Source: REEB95 sp963785735 (GTDB lineage Bacteria > Pseudomonadota > Alphaproteobacteria > ATCC43930 > CGMCC-115725). Taken from it: DNA of 64,000 bases. The notes beneath the pieces are model-generated. The model worked only from the letters and a program-made list of their open reading frames with translations. It made no database searches and had not been told where the DNA came from. The DNA lies in NCBI GenBank assembly GCA_963785735.1, contig CAWAWJ010000001.1, forward strand, positions 806,001 through 870,000, in the 5' to 3' direction. A program made the position numbers and the translations under genes. This document shows positions 25,261 to 35,915 of this stretch, in pieces. Positions within the stretch are counted from its first letter, which is position 1. Each line of letters opens with the position of its first letter.

Positions 25261-26280
25261 ATGGCATCGAATTCGGATGGACCGAAGCCGCCTGAAGGCG
25301 AAACCGCGGCGGCGCTCCCGCCGGCGGAAGAGGCGCCGCGCCCCAAGCACACCATCGGCGCGCTGTTGCGCGAGACGCGCGAGAATTACGGCGGCGACAT
25401 CGAACGCATCGCCACCGCCTTGCGCATCCGTCCCGCCTATTTGACCGCGCTCGAGGAAGGGCGTTACGACCGCCTGCCGGCGCCGGTCTACGCGCTGGGT
25501 TTCGTGCGCGCCTATGCCATCCATATGGGGCTCGACGGCGAAGAGGCGGTGCGCCGCTTCAAGCAAGAGGCGAACGGGCTCGAGATTTCGCGCGATCTGA
25601 TCTTCCCGATCCCGCTCGCCGATAACAGCGTCCCTCGCAAGCCGATCCTGATCGCGGGCCTGTTGCTGCTGATCGTCGCCTATGCGGTCTGGTACTATTT
25701 TTCCTCCGGTAGCAGCAGCCGCCCCGAACGGGTGAGCGAGGTGCCGTCCGATCTGATGACGCAAGCGCCCGGCGCCGCCAATCCGCCCGCGCCCGCGGTT
25801 TCGCCGCCCGAGGCCTCGGCTTCGATGTCGCCGGCGTCCAAGCCCTTGCTCCAGGCGCCACCGCCGGTCGCGGCACCCGCCGCCGCGTTGCCCGCGCCGG
25901 TTGCGTCCGCGCCCCCGCAGCAAGCGGCGCCGCCGCCCGCCACTTTGCCGCCTGCAAACGCTTCCCCCGCCGCGTCCGATGATTCCAATCACGTCTTCGG
26001 CCTCGCCGGCTTGCCGGTGCGCATCGTCATCCACGCCAAATCCGACAGTTGGCTGCAAGTGCGCGACCGCGACCAGTCGCTGCTGTTCCAGCGGCTGATG
26101 AAGCCCGAGGACATCTATCGCGTGCCCGACCGGGCGGGCCTCTCCTTCATGACCGGCAACGCCTCGGCGCTCGACGTTACCGTCGACGGCAATCCGGCGC
26201 CGCCGCTTTCCGGCACGGTGCGGCACGATATCCTGCTCGATCCCACCAAGCTGATGGCGGGAACCGCGGTGGTGGATTGA
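25261..26280 (+). CDS. rodZ: RodZ-like cell-shape protein (HTH, one membrane helix, DUF4115)
   Basis: A 339-residue inner-membrane protein. Its cytoplasmic helix-turn-helix of the RodZ type (about residues 30-100; TIGALLRETRENYGGDIERI, YLTALEEGRYDRLPAPVYAL) contacts MreB in known members. One transmembrane helix follows (about 125-143), then a Pro/Ala-rich periplasmic linker and a C-terminal DUF4115 beta domain (about 250-339; VRIVIHAKSDSWLQVRDRD). It lies directly upstream of ispG, a frequent neighbour. The rodZ name rests on this architecture; there are no mre genes in the window. Confidence 0.85.
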   Translation: MASNSDGPKPPEGETAAALPPAEEAPRPKHTIGALLRETRENYGGDIERIATALRIRPAYLTALEEGRYDRLPAPVYALGFVRAYAIHMGLDGEEAVRRFKQEANGLEISRDLIFPIPLADNSVPRKPILIAGLLLLIVAYAVWYYFSSGSSSRPERVSEVPSDLMTQAPGAANPPAPAVSPPEASASMSPASKPLLQAPPPVAAPAAALPAPVASAPPQQAAPPPATLPPANASPAASDDSNHVFGLAGLPVRIVIHAKSDSWLQVRDRDQSLLFQRLMKPEDIYRVPDRAGLSFMTGNASALDVTVDGNPAPPLSGTVRHDILLDPTKLMAGTAVVD

Positions 26281-26438
26281 GGGCCACGCCAAGGCGGGGA
26301 AGGCCGTACTTTTTCCTGCCACAAAAACGCGCTAAAACGCGCTATAACATCCCTAGCCGCCGGGCGCGGAGACCGGAAAACCCTTGATAATCCGGGGCTT
26401 TCCGATTTCGCCCGGCGCCTGAAACGAGGTCTTTGACG

Positions 26439-27572
26439 ATGAGCGTGCGCCCCTATCGCGATATCAACCGCCGCAAGAGCCGGCAGATCCATGTCGGCTC
26501 CGTGCCGGTGGGCGGCGACGCGCCGATCACCGTGCAGTCGATGACCAACACCCTGACCCATGACGTCAAGGCGACGGTGGAACAGATCCAGGGTCTCGAG
26601 CGCGCCGGCGCCGACATCGTGCGTGTCTCCTGCCCGGACGAGGAATCCTCGGCCGCGCTCAAGGACATCGTGCGCCAGGTGAAGGTGCCAATCGTCGCGG
26701 ACATCCATTTTCACTACAAACGCGCGATCGAGGCGGCCAAGAACGGCGCCGCCTGCTTGCGCATCAATCCCGGCAATATCGGCTCGGCCGAGCGCGTGAA
26801 AGAAGTGGTCAAGGCCGCCAAGGATCACGGTTGCTCGATGCGCATCGGCGTCAATGCCGGTTCGCTCGAAAAGGATCTGCTCGAGCGATACGGCGAGCCT
26901 TGTCCCGAAGCCATGGTCGAAAGCGCGCTGACCCACGCCAAGATTCTCGAGGACAACGACTTCTTCGAATTCAAGATTTCGTGCAAGGCCTCGGACGTGT
27001 TCCTGGCCGTCGCGGCCTATCAACAGCTCTCCGAGGCCTGCGACTATCCGCTCCATCTCGGCATCACCGAAGCGGGCGGCATGCTGACCGGCACGACCAA
27101 ATCCGCCATCGGCATGGGCTCGCTGCTCTGGGCCGGCATCGGCGACACCATCCGCGTCTCGCTTTCGGCCGAGCCGGTCGAGGAGATCAAGATCGGCTAC
27201 GAGATCTTGAAGGCGCTGGGCCTGCGCCGCCGCGGCGTCACCGTCATCTCGTGCCCCTCCTGCGCGCGGCAGAATTTCCAGGTCATCAAGACGGTCGAGG
27301 TGCTGGAACAGCGCCTGGCGCATATCACCACGCCGATGACGCTGTCGGTCATCGGCTGCGTCGTCAACGGCCCGGGCGAGGCGCGCGAGACCGATATCGG
27401 CTTCACCGGCGGCGGCAACAACACCCACCAAGTCTATGTCGCCGGCTTGCCCGATCACCGCCTCAAGGACCAGAACATCGTCGATCACCTGGTCGCGATG
27501 GTCGAGAAGAAGGCGGCCGAGATCGAGGCCAAGAAAAAGGCGGACGAGATAGCCGAGGCCGCCGCCTCTTGA
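26439..27572 (+). CDS. ispG: (E)-4-hydroxy-3-methylbut-2-enyl-diphosphate synthase IspG
   Basis: The penultimate enzyme of the non-mevalonate isoprenoid pathway, a [4Fe-4S] protein. At 377 residues it has the bacterial length. Visible are PITVQSMTNTLTHDVKATV, RVSCPDEESSAALKDI, LHLGITEAGG, and the cluster cysteines in SCPSCARQ with the later GCVVNGPGEA. The ATG at 26439 is preferred over a TTG six bases earlier because ACGAGG is better spaced to it. A short Lys/Ala-rich tail follows the family core. Its stop overlaps the hisS start. Confidence 0.96.
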   Translation: MSVRPYRDINRRKSRQIHVGSVPVGGDAPITVQSMTNTLTHDVKATVEQIQGLERAGADIVRVSCPDEESSAALKDIVRQVKVPIVADIHFHYKRAIEAAKNGAACLRINPGNIGSAERVKEVVKAAKDHGCSMRIGVNAGSLEKDLLERYGEPCPEAMVESALTHAKILEDNDFFEFKISCKASDVFLAVAAYQQLSEACDYPLHLGITEAGGMLTGTTKSAIGMGSLLWAGIGDTIRVSLSAEPVEEIKIGYEILKALGLRRRGVTVISCPSCARQNFQVIKTVEVLEQRLAHITTPMTLSVIGCVVNGPGEARETDIGFTGGGNNTHQVYVAGLPDHRLKDQNIVDHLVAMVEKKAAEIEAKKKADEIAEAAAS

Positions 27573-28819
27573 GCGAAAGGCTCCAGCCGGTCCGCGGTAC
27601 CCAGGATCTCCTGCCCGCGGCGATGCGGCGTTTCCGCGCCGTGACCGAAACCGCGCGGACGGTATCCGAGCGCTTCGGCTACGAGGAAATCGCCACCCCG
27701 ATCTTCGAATTCTCCGAGGTGTTTTCCCGGCCGATCGGCGAGACCACCGACATCGTCATGAAGGAGATGTATTCCTTCACCGACAAGAGCGGCGAAAACC
27801 TGTCGCTGCGCCCGGAAAACACCGCCGGGGTGGTGCGCGCGGTGATGACCAACGGCCTGACGCAAAGCCTGCCGCTACGGCTTTTCTACCAGGGCCCGAT
27901 GTTCCGCTACGAGCGGCCGCAAAAGGGCCGCTTCCGCCAGTTCCACCAGATCGGCATCGAGTTGATCGGCGTCAAGGAGCCGCAAGGCGATGTCGAGGCC
28001 ATATCGCTGGGCGCGGAAATCCTGGATGCGCTGGGCGTCTTGAAGCGCACGGTGCTGGAATTGAACACGCTCGGCGATGGCGAGAGCCGCGCGGCCTATC
28101 GCGGCGCGCTAGTGAAATTTTACAAGGACCATCACGCCAAGCTTTCCGAGGATAGCCGGCATCGGCTCGAGCGCAATCCATTGCGCATCCTCAATTCCAA
28201 GGACGAAGGCGACAAACGCATCAATGCGAGCGCGCCGCCTTTCCCCGGGTTCCTCACCCCGGCTTCGCGCGATTTCTATGCCGATGTGAAACGCGGCCTC
28301 GACAATCTGGGCATTTCCTACAAGGAGAATCCGCGTCTGGTGCGCGGTCTCGATTATTATTGCCACACCGCTTTCGAATTCACGACCGAGGATCTCGGCT
28401 CGCAAGGCGCGGTGCTGGCGGGCGGGCGTTATGACGGGCTCATGGGTGTGATGGGCGGGCCGGAAACCCCGGGCGTCGGCTGGGCCGGCGGCATCGAGCG
28501 CCTGGCGCTGATGATCGCCGAGCCGCCTTCGGGCCCGCGGCCGGTCGCGCTCATACCCATTGGCGCCGAAGGTGAAACCCTCGCCCTCAAACTGGCGCAA
28601 GAGTTGCGCCGCGCCGGCTTCGCCGTCGAACTCGCTTATTCCGGCAATCTCAAGAAACGGCTGCAACGCGCCGTCAAGGCGAATGCGCGCGCCGCCGTCA
28701 TTCTCGGCGAGGACGAGTTGAAACGCGGCGTCGCCGCGATCCGCGATCTCGACGGCGAAAGCCAGACCGAGACGCCGCTCGCGGCTTTGAAAGACAGGCT
28801 CGCCGCCTTCCGGAGCTGA
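27569..28819 (+). CDS. hisS: histidyl-tRNA synthetase
   Basis: A class II aminoacyl-tRNA synthetase of 416 residues. LQPVRGTQDLLP opens the family core. Motif 2 is FYQGPMFRYERPQKGRFRQF; the histidine-A motif is LVRGLDYYCHTAFEF; motif 3 is GVGWAGGIERLALM. The C-terminal anticodon domain follows. The start is a TTG overlapping the ispG stop as TTGA; no ATG gives a complete N-terminus. A much longer open frame upstream is a shadow of ispG. Confidence 0.95.
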   Translation: MSERLQPVRGTQDLLPAAMRRFRAVTETARTVSERFGYEEIATPIFEFSEVFSRPIGETTDIVMKEMYSFTDKSGENLSLRPENTAGVVRAVMTNGLTQSLPLRLFYQGPMFRYERPQKGRFRQFHQIGIELIGVKEPQGDVEAISLGAEILDALGVLKRTVLELNTLGDGESRAAYRGALVKFYKDHHAKLSEDSRHRLERNPLRILNSKDEGDKRINASAPPFPGFLTPASRDFYADVKRGLDNLGISYKENPRLVRGLDYYCHTAFEFTTEDLGSQGAVLAGGRYDGLMGVMGGPETPGVGWAGGIERLALMIAEPPSGPRPVALIPIGAEGETLALKLAQELRRAGFAVELAYSGNLKKRLQRAVKANARAAVILGEDELKRGVAAIRDLDGESQTETPLAALKDRLAAFRS

Positions 28820-28821
28820 TA

Positions 28822-29898
28822 TTGAGCGACAATCCCGCCTTCGACGCAAAGCTCAACCGGCTGGTGGCGCGCCATGCCGAGCTGTCGACTCTCATGTCCG
28901 ATCCGGTGCGCTCGAGCGAATTCGTCAAGCTCGCCAAGGAATACAGCGATCTGACGCCCATCGTCGAAGGCATCAACAATCTCCGCCAGACCCAGGCCGA
29001 ACAGGCCGAGCTCGAAGCCCTCGCCAAGGGCGAGGACGCCGAGATGCGCAAGCTCGCCGAAATCGAGATCGACGCCGTGCGCAAACGCCTGTTGGCGCTC
29101 GACGAAGGGGTCAAGACCCTGCTTCTGCCCAAGGACGAGGCCGACGAGAAAAACGCCATCCTCGAGGTTCGCGCCGGCACCGGCGGCGAGGAGGCGGCCT
29201 TGTTCGCGGCCGCGCTCTTCCGCATGTATCAGCGCTACGCCGCGCTCAAGAACTGGCGCTTCGAGGTGATCGAGATATCGGAAACCGGCCTCGGCGGCTA
29301 CAAGGAGGCGATTGCCGAAATCGCCGGCCGCAACGTGTTCCAGCGGCTCAAATTCGAATCCGGCGTCCACCGCGTGCAACGCGTGCCGGAAACCGAGGGC
29401 TCGGGCCGCATCCACACCTCGGCCGCGACCGTCGCCGTTTTGCCCGAGGCCGAGGAAGTCGACATCAAGATCGAGGACAAGGATCTGCGCATCGACGTGT
29501 TCCGCTCCTCGGGTCCGGGCGGCCAATCGGTCAACACCACCGACAGCGCGGTCAGGATCACCCATATCCCGACCGGCGTCGTCGTCCAGCAGCAGGACGA
29601 GAAATCACAGCACAAGAACAAGGCCAAGGCGATGAAGGTGCTGCGCGCCCGGCTCTACGACCGCGAGCGCCAGGCGAAAGAGGCGGCGCGCGCCGCCTCG
29701 CGCAAAAGCCAGATCGGAACCGGTGACCGCTCCGAGCGAATCCGGACCTATAACTTTCCCCAAGGCCGCGTCTCCGACCACCGCATCAACATGACGCTCT
29801 ACAAGATCGAGAAGGTGATGGACGGCGAGGCGCTCGACGAATTCATCGACGCGCTCCTGTCCGAGGACCGCGCCGCCAAGCTGGCCGAGGCCGAATGA
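28822..29898 (+). CDS. prfA: peptide chain release factor 1
   Basis: Reads UAA and UAG stop codons and triggers peptide release. It has the family length of 358 residues. The GGQ loop is SSGPGGQSVNTTDSAVRITH near residue 232, the target of PrmC methylation. RIHTSAATVAVLPEAEE is the RF1-type segment. The start is TTG, two bases after the hisS stop; no ATG fits the N-terminus. Confidence 0.96.
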   Translation: MSDNPAFDAKLNRLVARHAELSTLMSDPVRSSEFVKLAKEYSDLTPIVEGINNLRQTQAEQAELEALAKGEDAEMRKLAEIEIDAVRKRLLALDEGVKTLLLPKDEADEKNAILEVRAGTGGEEAALFAAALFRMYQRYAALKNWRFEVIEISETGLGGYKEAIAEIAGRNVFQRLKFESGVHRVQRVPETEGSGRIHTSAATVAVLPEAEEVDIKIEDKDLRIDVFRSSGPGGQSVNTTDSAVRITHIPTGVVVQQQDEKSQHKNKAKAMKVLRARLYDRERQAKEAARAASRKSQIGTGDRSERIRTYNFPQGRVSDHRINMTLYKIEKVMDGEALDEFIDALLSEDRAAKLAEAE

Positions 29899-29919
29899 GC
29901 GAAGCGGCCGGAACTCGAC

Positions 29920-30702
29920 ATGATGGGTGAAGCCGCGCGGGCTTTGAAACGCGCCGGCATCGACAGCCCGAGCCGGGAAGCCCGGCTGCTGTTGGAGCTG
30001 GCCGAAGGCGATCCCGATCGCTTCGCGGATTACGTCCGACGCCGATCCTCCCACGAGCCTTATTCGCGCATCCGCTGCAAGCGCGAATTCTGGAGTCTCG
30101 ATCTTGCTCTCTCGCCCGAGACGCTCGATCCGCGCCCGGATTCGGAAACGCTGATCGATGCCGCGCTCGATTGCTTTCCCGGCCGCAAGGCCCCCTTGCG
30201 CGTCATTGATTTCGGCACCGGCAGCGGCGCGCTGCTCCTGGCGTTGCTCACCGAGTTTCCCAAGGCTACCGGCACCGGCATCGATATTCTACCGGGCGCG
30301 GTTGAAACCGCGCGCAAGAATGCCGCAAGCCTGGGTCTCTCCGAGCGCGCGGAATTCGTTGTGGGGGACTGGTCGAAAAAGAATTTGAAACCCGCCGATG
30401 TCGTGCTCGCCAATCCGCCCTATATACCCTCGGGCGAGATCGATTCGCTTCAACCGGAGGTCGCGCGCTTCGATCCGCGCGCGGCGCTCGATGGCGGCGT
30501 CGACGGTTTCGCTTGTTATCGCGCCTTGGCGCCGGCCATCCGCCGCAGCCTGAAACGCGGCGGCGCGGCGTTTCTGGAACTGGGCCAGGGCCAGGCGAGA
30601 CCGGTCGCCGCGATCATGGAACAAGCCGGGCTCAAATGCGCGGGAACAAGGCAGGACCTGGCGCGAATCGAGCGCTGCCTTGTCTTCCGTCAAGCGAATT
30701 AA
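29920..30702 (+). CDS. prmC: peptide chain release factor N5-glutamine methyltransferase PrmC
   Basis: Methylates the glutamine of the GGQ loop in release factors, here encoded by the upstream prfA. The SAM-binding motif is VIDFGTGSGALLLALL and the catalytic motif is NPPYIPSGEI. REFWSLDLALSPETLDPRPDSE is the family core. At 260 residues it is short at the N-terminus. An ATG at 29895 overlapping the prfA stop would give a more usual start (MSEAAGT...) but is out of frame by one base near 29915. A missing base there is possible. Confidence 0.92.
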   Translation: MMGEAARALKRAGIDSPSREARLLLELAEGDPDRFADYVRRRSSHEPYSRIRCKREFWSLDLALSPETLDPRPDSETLIDAALDCFPGRKAPLRVIDFGTGSGALLLALLTEFPKATGTGIDILPGAVETARKNAASLGLSERAEFVVGDWSKKNLKPADVVLANPPYIPSGEIDSLQPEVARFDPRAALDGGVDGFACYRALAPAIRRSLKRGGAAFLELGQGQARPVAAIMEQAGLKCAGTRQDLARIERCLVFRQAN

Positions 30703-30911
30703 GCCTTTCGCCGCGCGAAATTAACGAAAAAAACTGGTTGGCACGGAACCCCATCCCGTCTAGGGTGAATTCGCCAGAAGCCAGAGAGCCAAGTGCTCCA
30801 GGCCCTAAAGGGCAAAACAGATCCCCTATCCGTTATCAACCGTCCGGTCAGTCGGAACGGAATTGTGAATCAGATTCGGGGACAGAACCAACAAACCACG
30901 CAGAGTCAAAG

Positions 30912-31568
30912 ATGAGTAACAATTACCAAGGAAACATGAGAGGCCCCGGCCAGAAAAACCGCGGCCGCGGCGGCCGCCCCAACAACATGATGGGCGGCGG
31001 CAACCCCAACAACAACAACCGCCCGCGTCCGCCGAACCGCATGCAGAATTTCGATTCGAGCGGGCCGAGCGTGAAGATCCGCGGCAACGCCTATCAGGTG
31101 TTCGAGCGTTACATCGCCATGGCGCGCGAGGCGTCGTCCTCGGGCGACCGCGTCGCCGCCGAAAACCTCTATCAGCACGCCGAGCATTATTACCGCATCA
31201 TGCAGGCGAATGGCGAAGGCCAGCAGAACCAGATGGGCGGCCAAGGCCGTCCGATGACGCCGGCGGATACCGAGATGAATCCCGGTGAGATGGACCATGA
31301 CGGCCAGCAACAGCCGCCGATGCCGACTCAGCCGCCGCAACAGTACAATCCGCAAGCCCAGCCGCCGCAGAACGGCCCGCAGCACAATTCGCAGCCGCAT
31401 AACCCGCAGCATTACCAGCCGCCGCAGCCGCCGCGCCAATCCTCGCAGCCCTATCACCAGCCGCCGCCGCAACCCCAGCCGCAGCCGGTGGTTCAATCCC
31501 AGCCGCAACCGCAGCCGGAACAACCCCAGCCGCCCGCGCCTGGACCCGAGACCCCGCAGGGGTCGTGA
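30912..31568 (+). CDS. DUF4167 domain protein
   Basis: A 218-residue protein. The conserved DUF4167 core lies at about residues 47-95 (SVKIRGNAYQVFERYIAMAR, GDRVAAENLYQHAEHYYRIM), flanked by an Arg/Gly/Asn-rich N-terminus and a long Gln/Pro/Asn-rich, probably disordered C-terminus. The N-terminal RGxGG-type repeats suggest RNA binding, but no function is established. Its position after prmC is a conserved alphaproteobacterial arrangement. The ATG at 30912 follows about 210 bases of leader with two GANTC sites (GATTC near 30874, GAGTC near 30903). Confidence 0.88.
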   Translation: MSNNYQGNMRGPGQKNRGRGGRPNNMMGGGNPNNNNRPRPPNRMQNFDSSGPSVKIRGNAYQVFERYIAMAREASSSGDRVAAENLYQHAEHYYRIMQANGEGQQNQMGGQGRPMTPADTEMNPGEMDHDGQQQPPMPTQPPQQYNPQAQPPQNGPQHNSQPHNPQHYQPPQPPRQSSQPYHQPPPQPQPQPVVQSQPQPQPEQPQPPAPGPETPQGS

Positions 31569-31602
31569 ACCGGACATAGGCCCGGTCCCTAAACGCCGCC
31601 CC

Positions 31603-31631
31603 CTTGGCGAAGCGGGCCCGCGACCCCATAT
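31603..31631 (+). promoter_or_regulatory. sigma-32 (heat-shock) promoter of clpB
   Basis: CTTGGCG, 14 bases, then CCCCATAT matches the RpoH consensus CTTGAAA-N11-16-CCCCATNT well at both boxes. It lies about 70 bases upstream of the clpB ATG, a sensible distance for a heat-shock gene. Confidence 0.6.
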
Positions 31632-31701
31632 CTGAACCCGGAAGACAGGTTCCGCCGCTTCCAAGAAGGGCGGGCTTGCCGGTTCATCGTTAGGGGGTCC
31701 C

Positions 31702-34320
<2,619 letters not shown>

Positions 34321-34334
34321 GCACGGCTATCGAC

Positions 34335-34778
34335 TCACACGATCCGCCAGAAGCTGAGCATGGCTTCAACCGACGATATCTCCCCGGCTTGAGGCGGGCT
34401 CGACTTGATGCGTTCAATCGGGTTCTCCCGGTAAAAATCGTAGATGAACTTCAGCGCGTGTTTTTCGGCGTCGCTTAATTTGGCGCTTCCGGGTTCGGTG
34501 CTTGTCCGATGGCGGTGATCCAAGGCTAGAAGTATTTGGAGAATATCCGGGGGCAAGGGTGCAACCGAATAAATGCGGCACGGAGCGCCATCCGAATCCG
34601 CCAGCCCGGTGGTCCGGTCGAATTCAAACATCACGTCGCTCATGAAAAGCCGTTGAGCGCCGATGGTCGTTTCGCTGATTGTCCTCGCCTGGCAAAGCAG
34701 GCTGGCGCCGGTTGTGCTTTGTTCAAGGAAGATATCGCCGACGGCGATATTTCGGATCTCGGTTATGCCGTCGGGCAT
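34335..34778 (-). CDS. hypothetical protein, paralogue of the adjacent gene
   Basis: A 147-residue protein of unknown function. Over its first 120 residues it is clearly homologous to the next gene upstream: shared segments include VGDIF, GAS-L-C, TTI-A, FDR-TG, SVAPLPP and LDHR-RTST. It then adds a C-terminal extension of about 27 residues (IERIKSSPPQAGEISS...). No signal peptide or membrane helix is seen. The two copies, 15 bases apart on the same strand behind a SOS-type box, look like the small companion genes of the modular gene at 35180. An immunity or partner role is a guess. Confidence 0.7.
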   Translation of the reverse strand: MPDGITEIRNIAVGDIFLEQSTTGASLLCQARTISETTIGAQRLFMSDVMFEFDRTTGLADSDGAPCRIYSVAPLPPDILQILLALDHRHRTSTEPGSAKLSDAEKHALKFIYDFYRENPIERIKSSPPQAGEISSVEAMLSFWRIV

Positions 34779-34793
34779 GATCTCATTTGCCGC

Positions 34794-35162
34794 TCAAATC
34801 GGGTTTGCCGGGTAATATTCGTCTATGTAGAGAATGGCATCTATTTCGGCCTCGCTTAATTTGCTCCGTTCCGGGTCGGTGCTCGTTCGATATCGGTGAT
34901 CCAAGCCCAGGAATATGTCATGAATCTCCGGTGGGAGCGGCGCGACCGAATTGATTGTGCATGGGACGCGGCGACGAGCCGATTGCCCCACGCCGGTATT
35001 CCGGTCGAATGCGAGGTCGTCTTGCGTGGTAATCCTTCTCGCCTGAATGGTTGTGTCACTGACCGCCGTTGCCAGACAAATCATACTCGCGCCGTTGGGA
35101 CTTTCGGCATGAAAAATATCCCCGATCTTTATATTTCGAATCAACGTTTCGCGGTTAGGCAT
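34794..35162 (-). CDS. hypothetical protein, paralogue of the adjacent gene
   Basis: A 122-residue protein starting MPNRETLIRNIKIGDIFHAE, homologous to the downstream 147-residue gene, with which it shares the KIGDIF...SVAPLPPEI...LDHRYRTST...YPANPI framework. The ATG at 35162 is supported by GGGAG upstream. The frame stays open far upstream, but that part is a shadow of the next gene in another frame. It starts 17 bases after the end of the 35180 gene, consistent with one operon. Codon use is less GC-biased than in the neighbouring core genes. Confidence 0.7.
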   Translation of the reverse strand: MPNRETLIRNIKIGDIFHAESPNGASMICLATAVSDTTIQARRITTQDDLAFDRNTGVGQSARRRVPCTINSVAPLPPEIHDIFLGLDHRYRTSTDPERSKLSEAEIDAILYIDEYYPANPI

Positions 35163-35179
35163 AATTTTCTGCTCCCAAT

Positions 35180-35799
35180 TTACTCCCCATCTATGATGTA
35201 GCGTTTTAGAATCCTTGTTCTTACGTTGCTTGGCTTGTTCTCCAATTTCAATTCCTTGATGGCACAATCCCAACACAGGTCTTTGCCATTTGCGTGGTAC
35301 ATTGGGGTAGCCCCGTAACTGCCACCACTTTGGCAAGAACCTTGGCATTCTGCCGCGACCTCGACACCAATCGTCCATTCCCCGCCATCCGGGTTTCCCG
35401 CTGGCACCCGGGGTTCGTCCTCCCAGGCGTCGCCGTATTTCCTCAAATTCTCCGCGCGGGAAAGTTTCGCCATGCCGTCCGGCGGGATCTCCGGAAATCC
35501 CAGCAGCACGGCGTGAATGCAGGCGCGTGCGCTCTCGCCGGAAGCCAGCAATTCCACCACGCGGGCCAAGCCGTGGCACCAGCGCTCGATAACCCGGTCC
35601 GGCACCGGTCCACAGGCCAGGCGAAGCAGCTGCACCATGTCTTCGGGCGGGCGTAAACGATAACGCCGGCGTCCGGCTCCGTCACGAACCGCCCCTTGGC
35701 GAGTATCACCGGCCCCAATGCCAAGCCATCCTCGTCGCAGGTAAGCCCTGGATTCCCGCGATTTACGAGGCTGTAGGTTTGTATGAGTGGCCCGCCCAT
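35180..35799 (-). pseudogene. modular protein with RVPAGNPDGGEWT motif, one frameshift
   Basis: Two frames together encode about 205 residues. The first, from the ATG at 35799 (AAAGAGAG upstream), reads MGGPLIQTYSLVNRGNPG to VIVYARP. The second continues with EDMVQLLRLACGPVPDRVIE to the stop at 35180. One base appears to be missing at about 35647, in a CCCG run. The second half contains EPRVPAGNPDGGEWT, a short motif I recall from modular proteins of rhizobia and relatives, often ahead of a variable C-terminal domain. Here the C-terminus has two cysteine pairs (ECQGSC and LCWDC), perhaps a metal site. A LexA-type box lies just upstream. Possible readings are a SOS-induced effector or a decaying gene. 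The function is not recognised. Confidence 0.55.
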
Positions 35800-35834
35800 A
35801 TAAAACTCTCTTTAACGTAATATGCGTACAATAT

Positions 35835-35849
35835 GTTCCTATTATGTTC
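35835..35849 (-). promoter_or_regulatory. LexA-type SOS box (GTTC-N7-GTTC)
   Basis: GTTCCTATTATGTTC on the plus strand is an exact match to the alphaproteobacterial LexA direct-repeat operator. It is 36 bases upstream of the ATG at 35799 in an AT-rich promoter-like interval, so it is positioned to repress that gene. The next gene on the other side (E2, ending at 35916) is convergent in position and not a target. Confidence 0.6.
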
Positions 35850-35915
35850 TAATGGCAAGTTGCCAAGAAGCACTGCCAAAATTCCCGTTCTATAAGGGGA
35901 AAAAGCTGCGGCGGA

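Noticed and set aside
24271..26322. 683-codon minus-strand ORF spanning ptsP and rodZ
   Set aside because: It crosses two well-supported genes on the other strand and has no recognisable motif.
31300..31560. CRISPR-like or short tandem repeat in the Gln/Pro-rich region of the DUF4167 gene
   Set aside because: The repeats are imperfect codon-level repeats (CAG, CCG) of a low-complexity protein tail, with no spacer structure. No CRISPR array was seen anywhere in the window.
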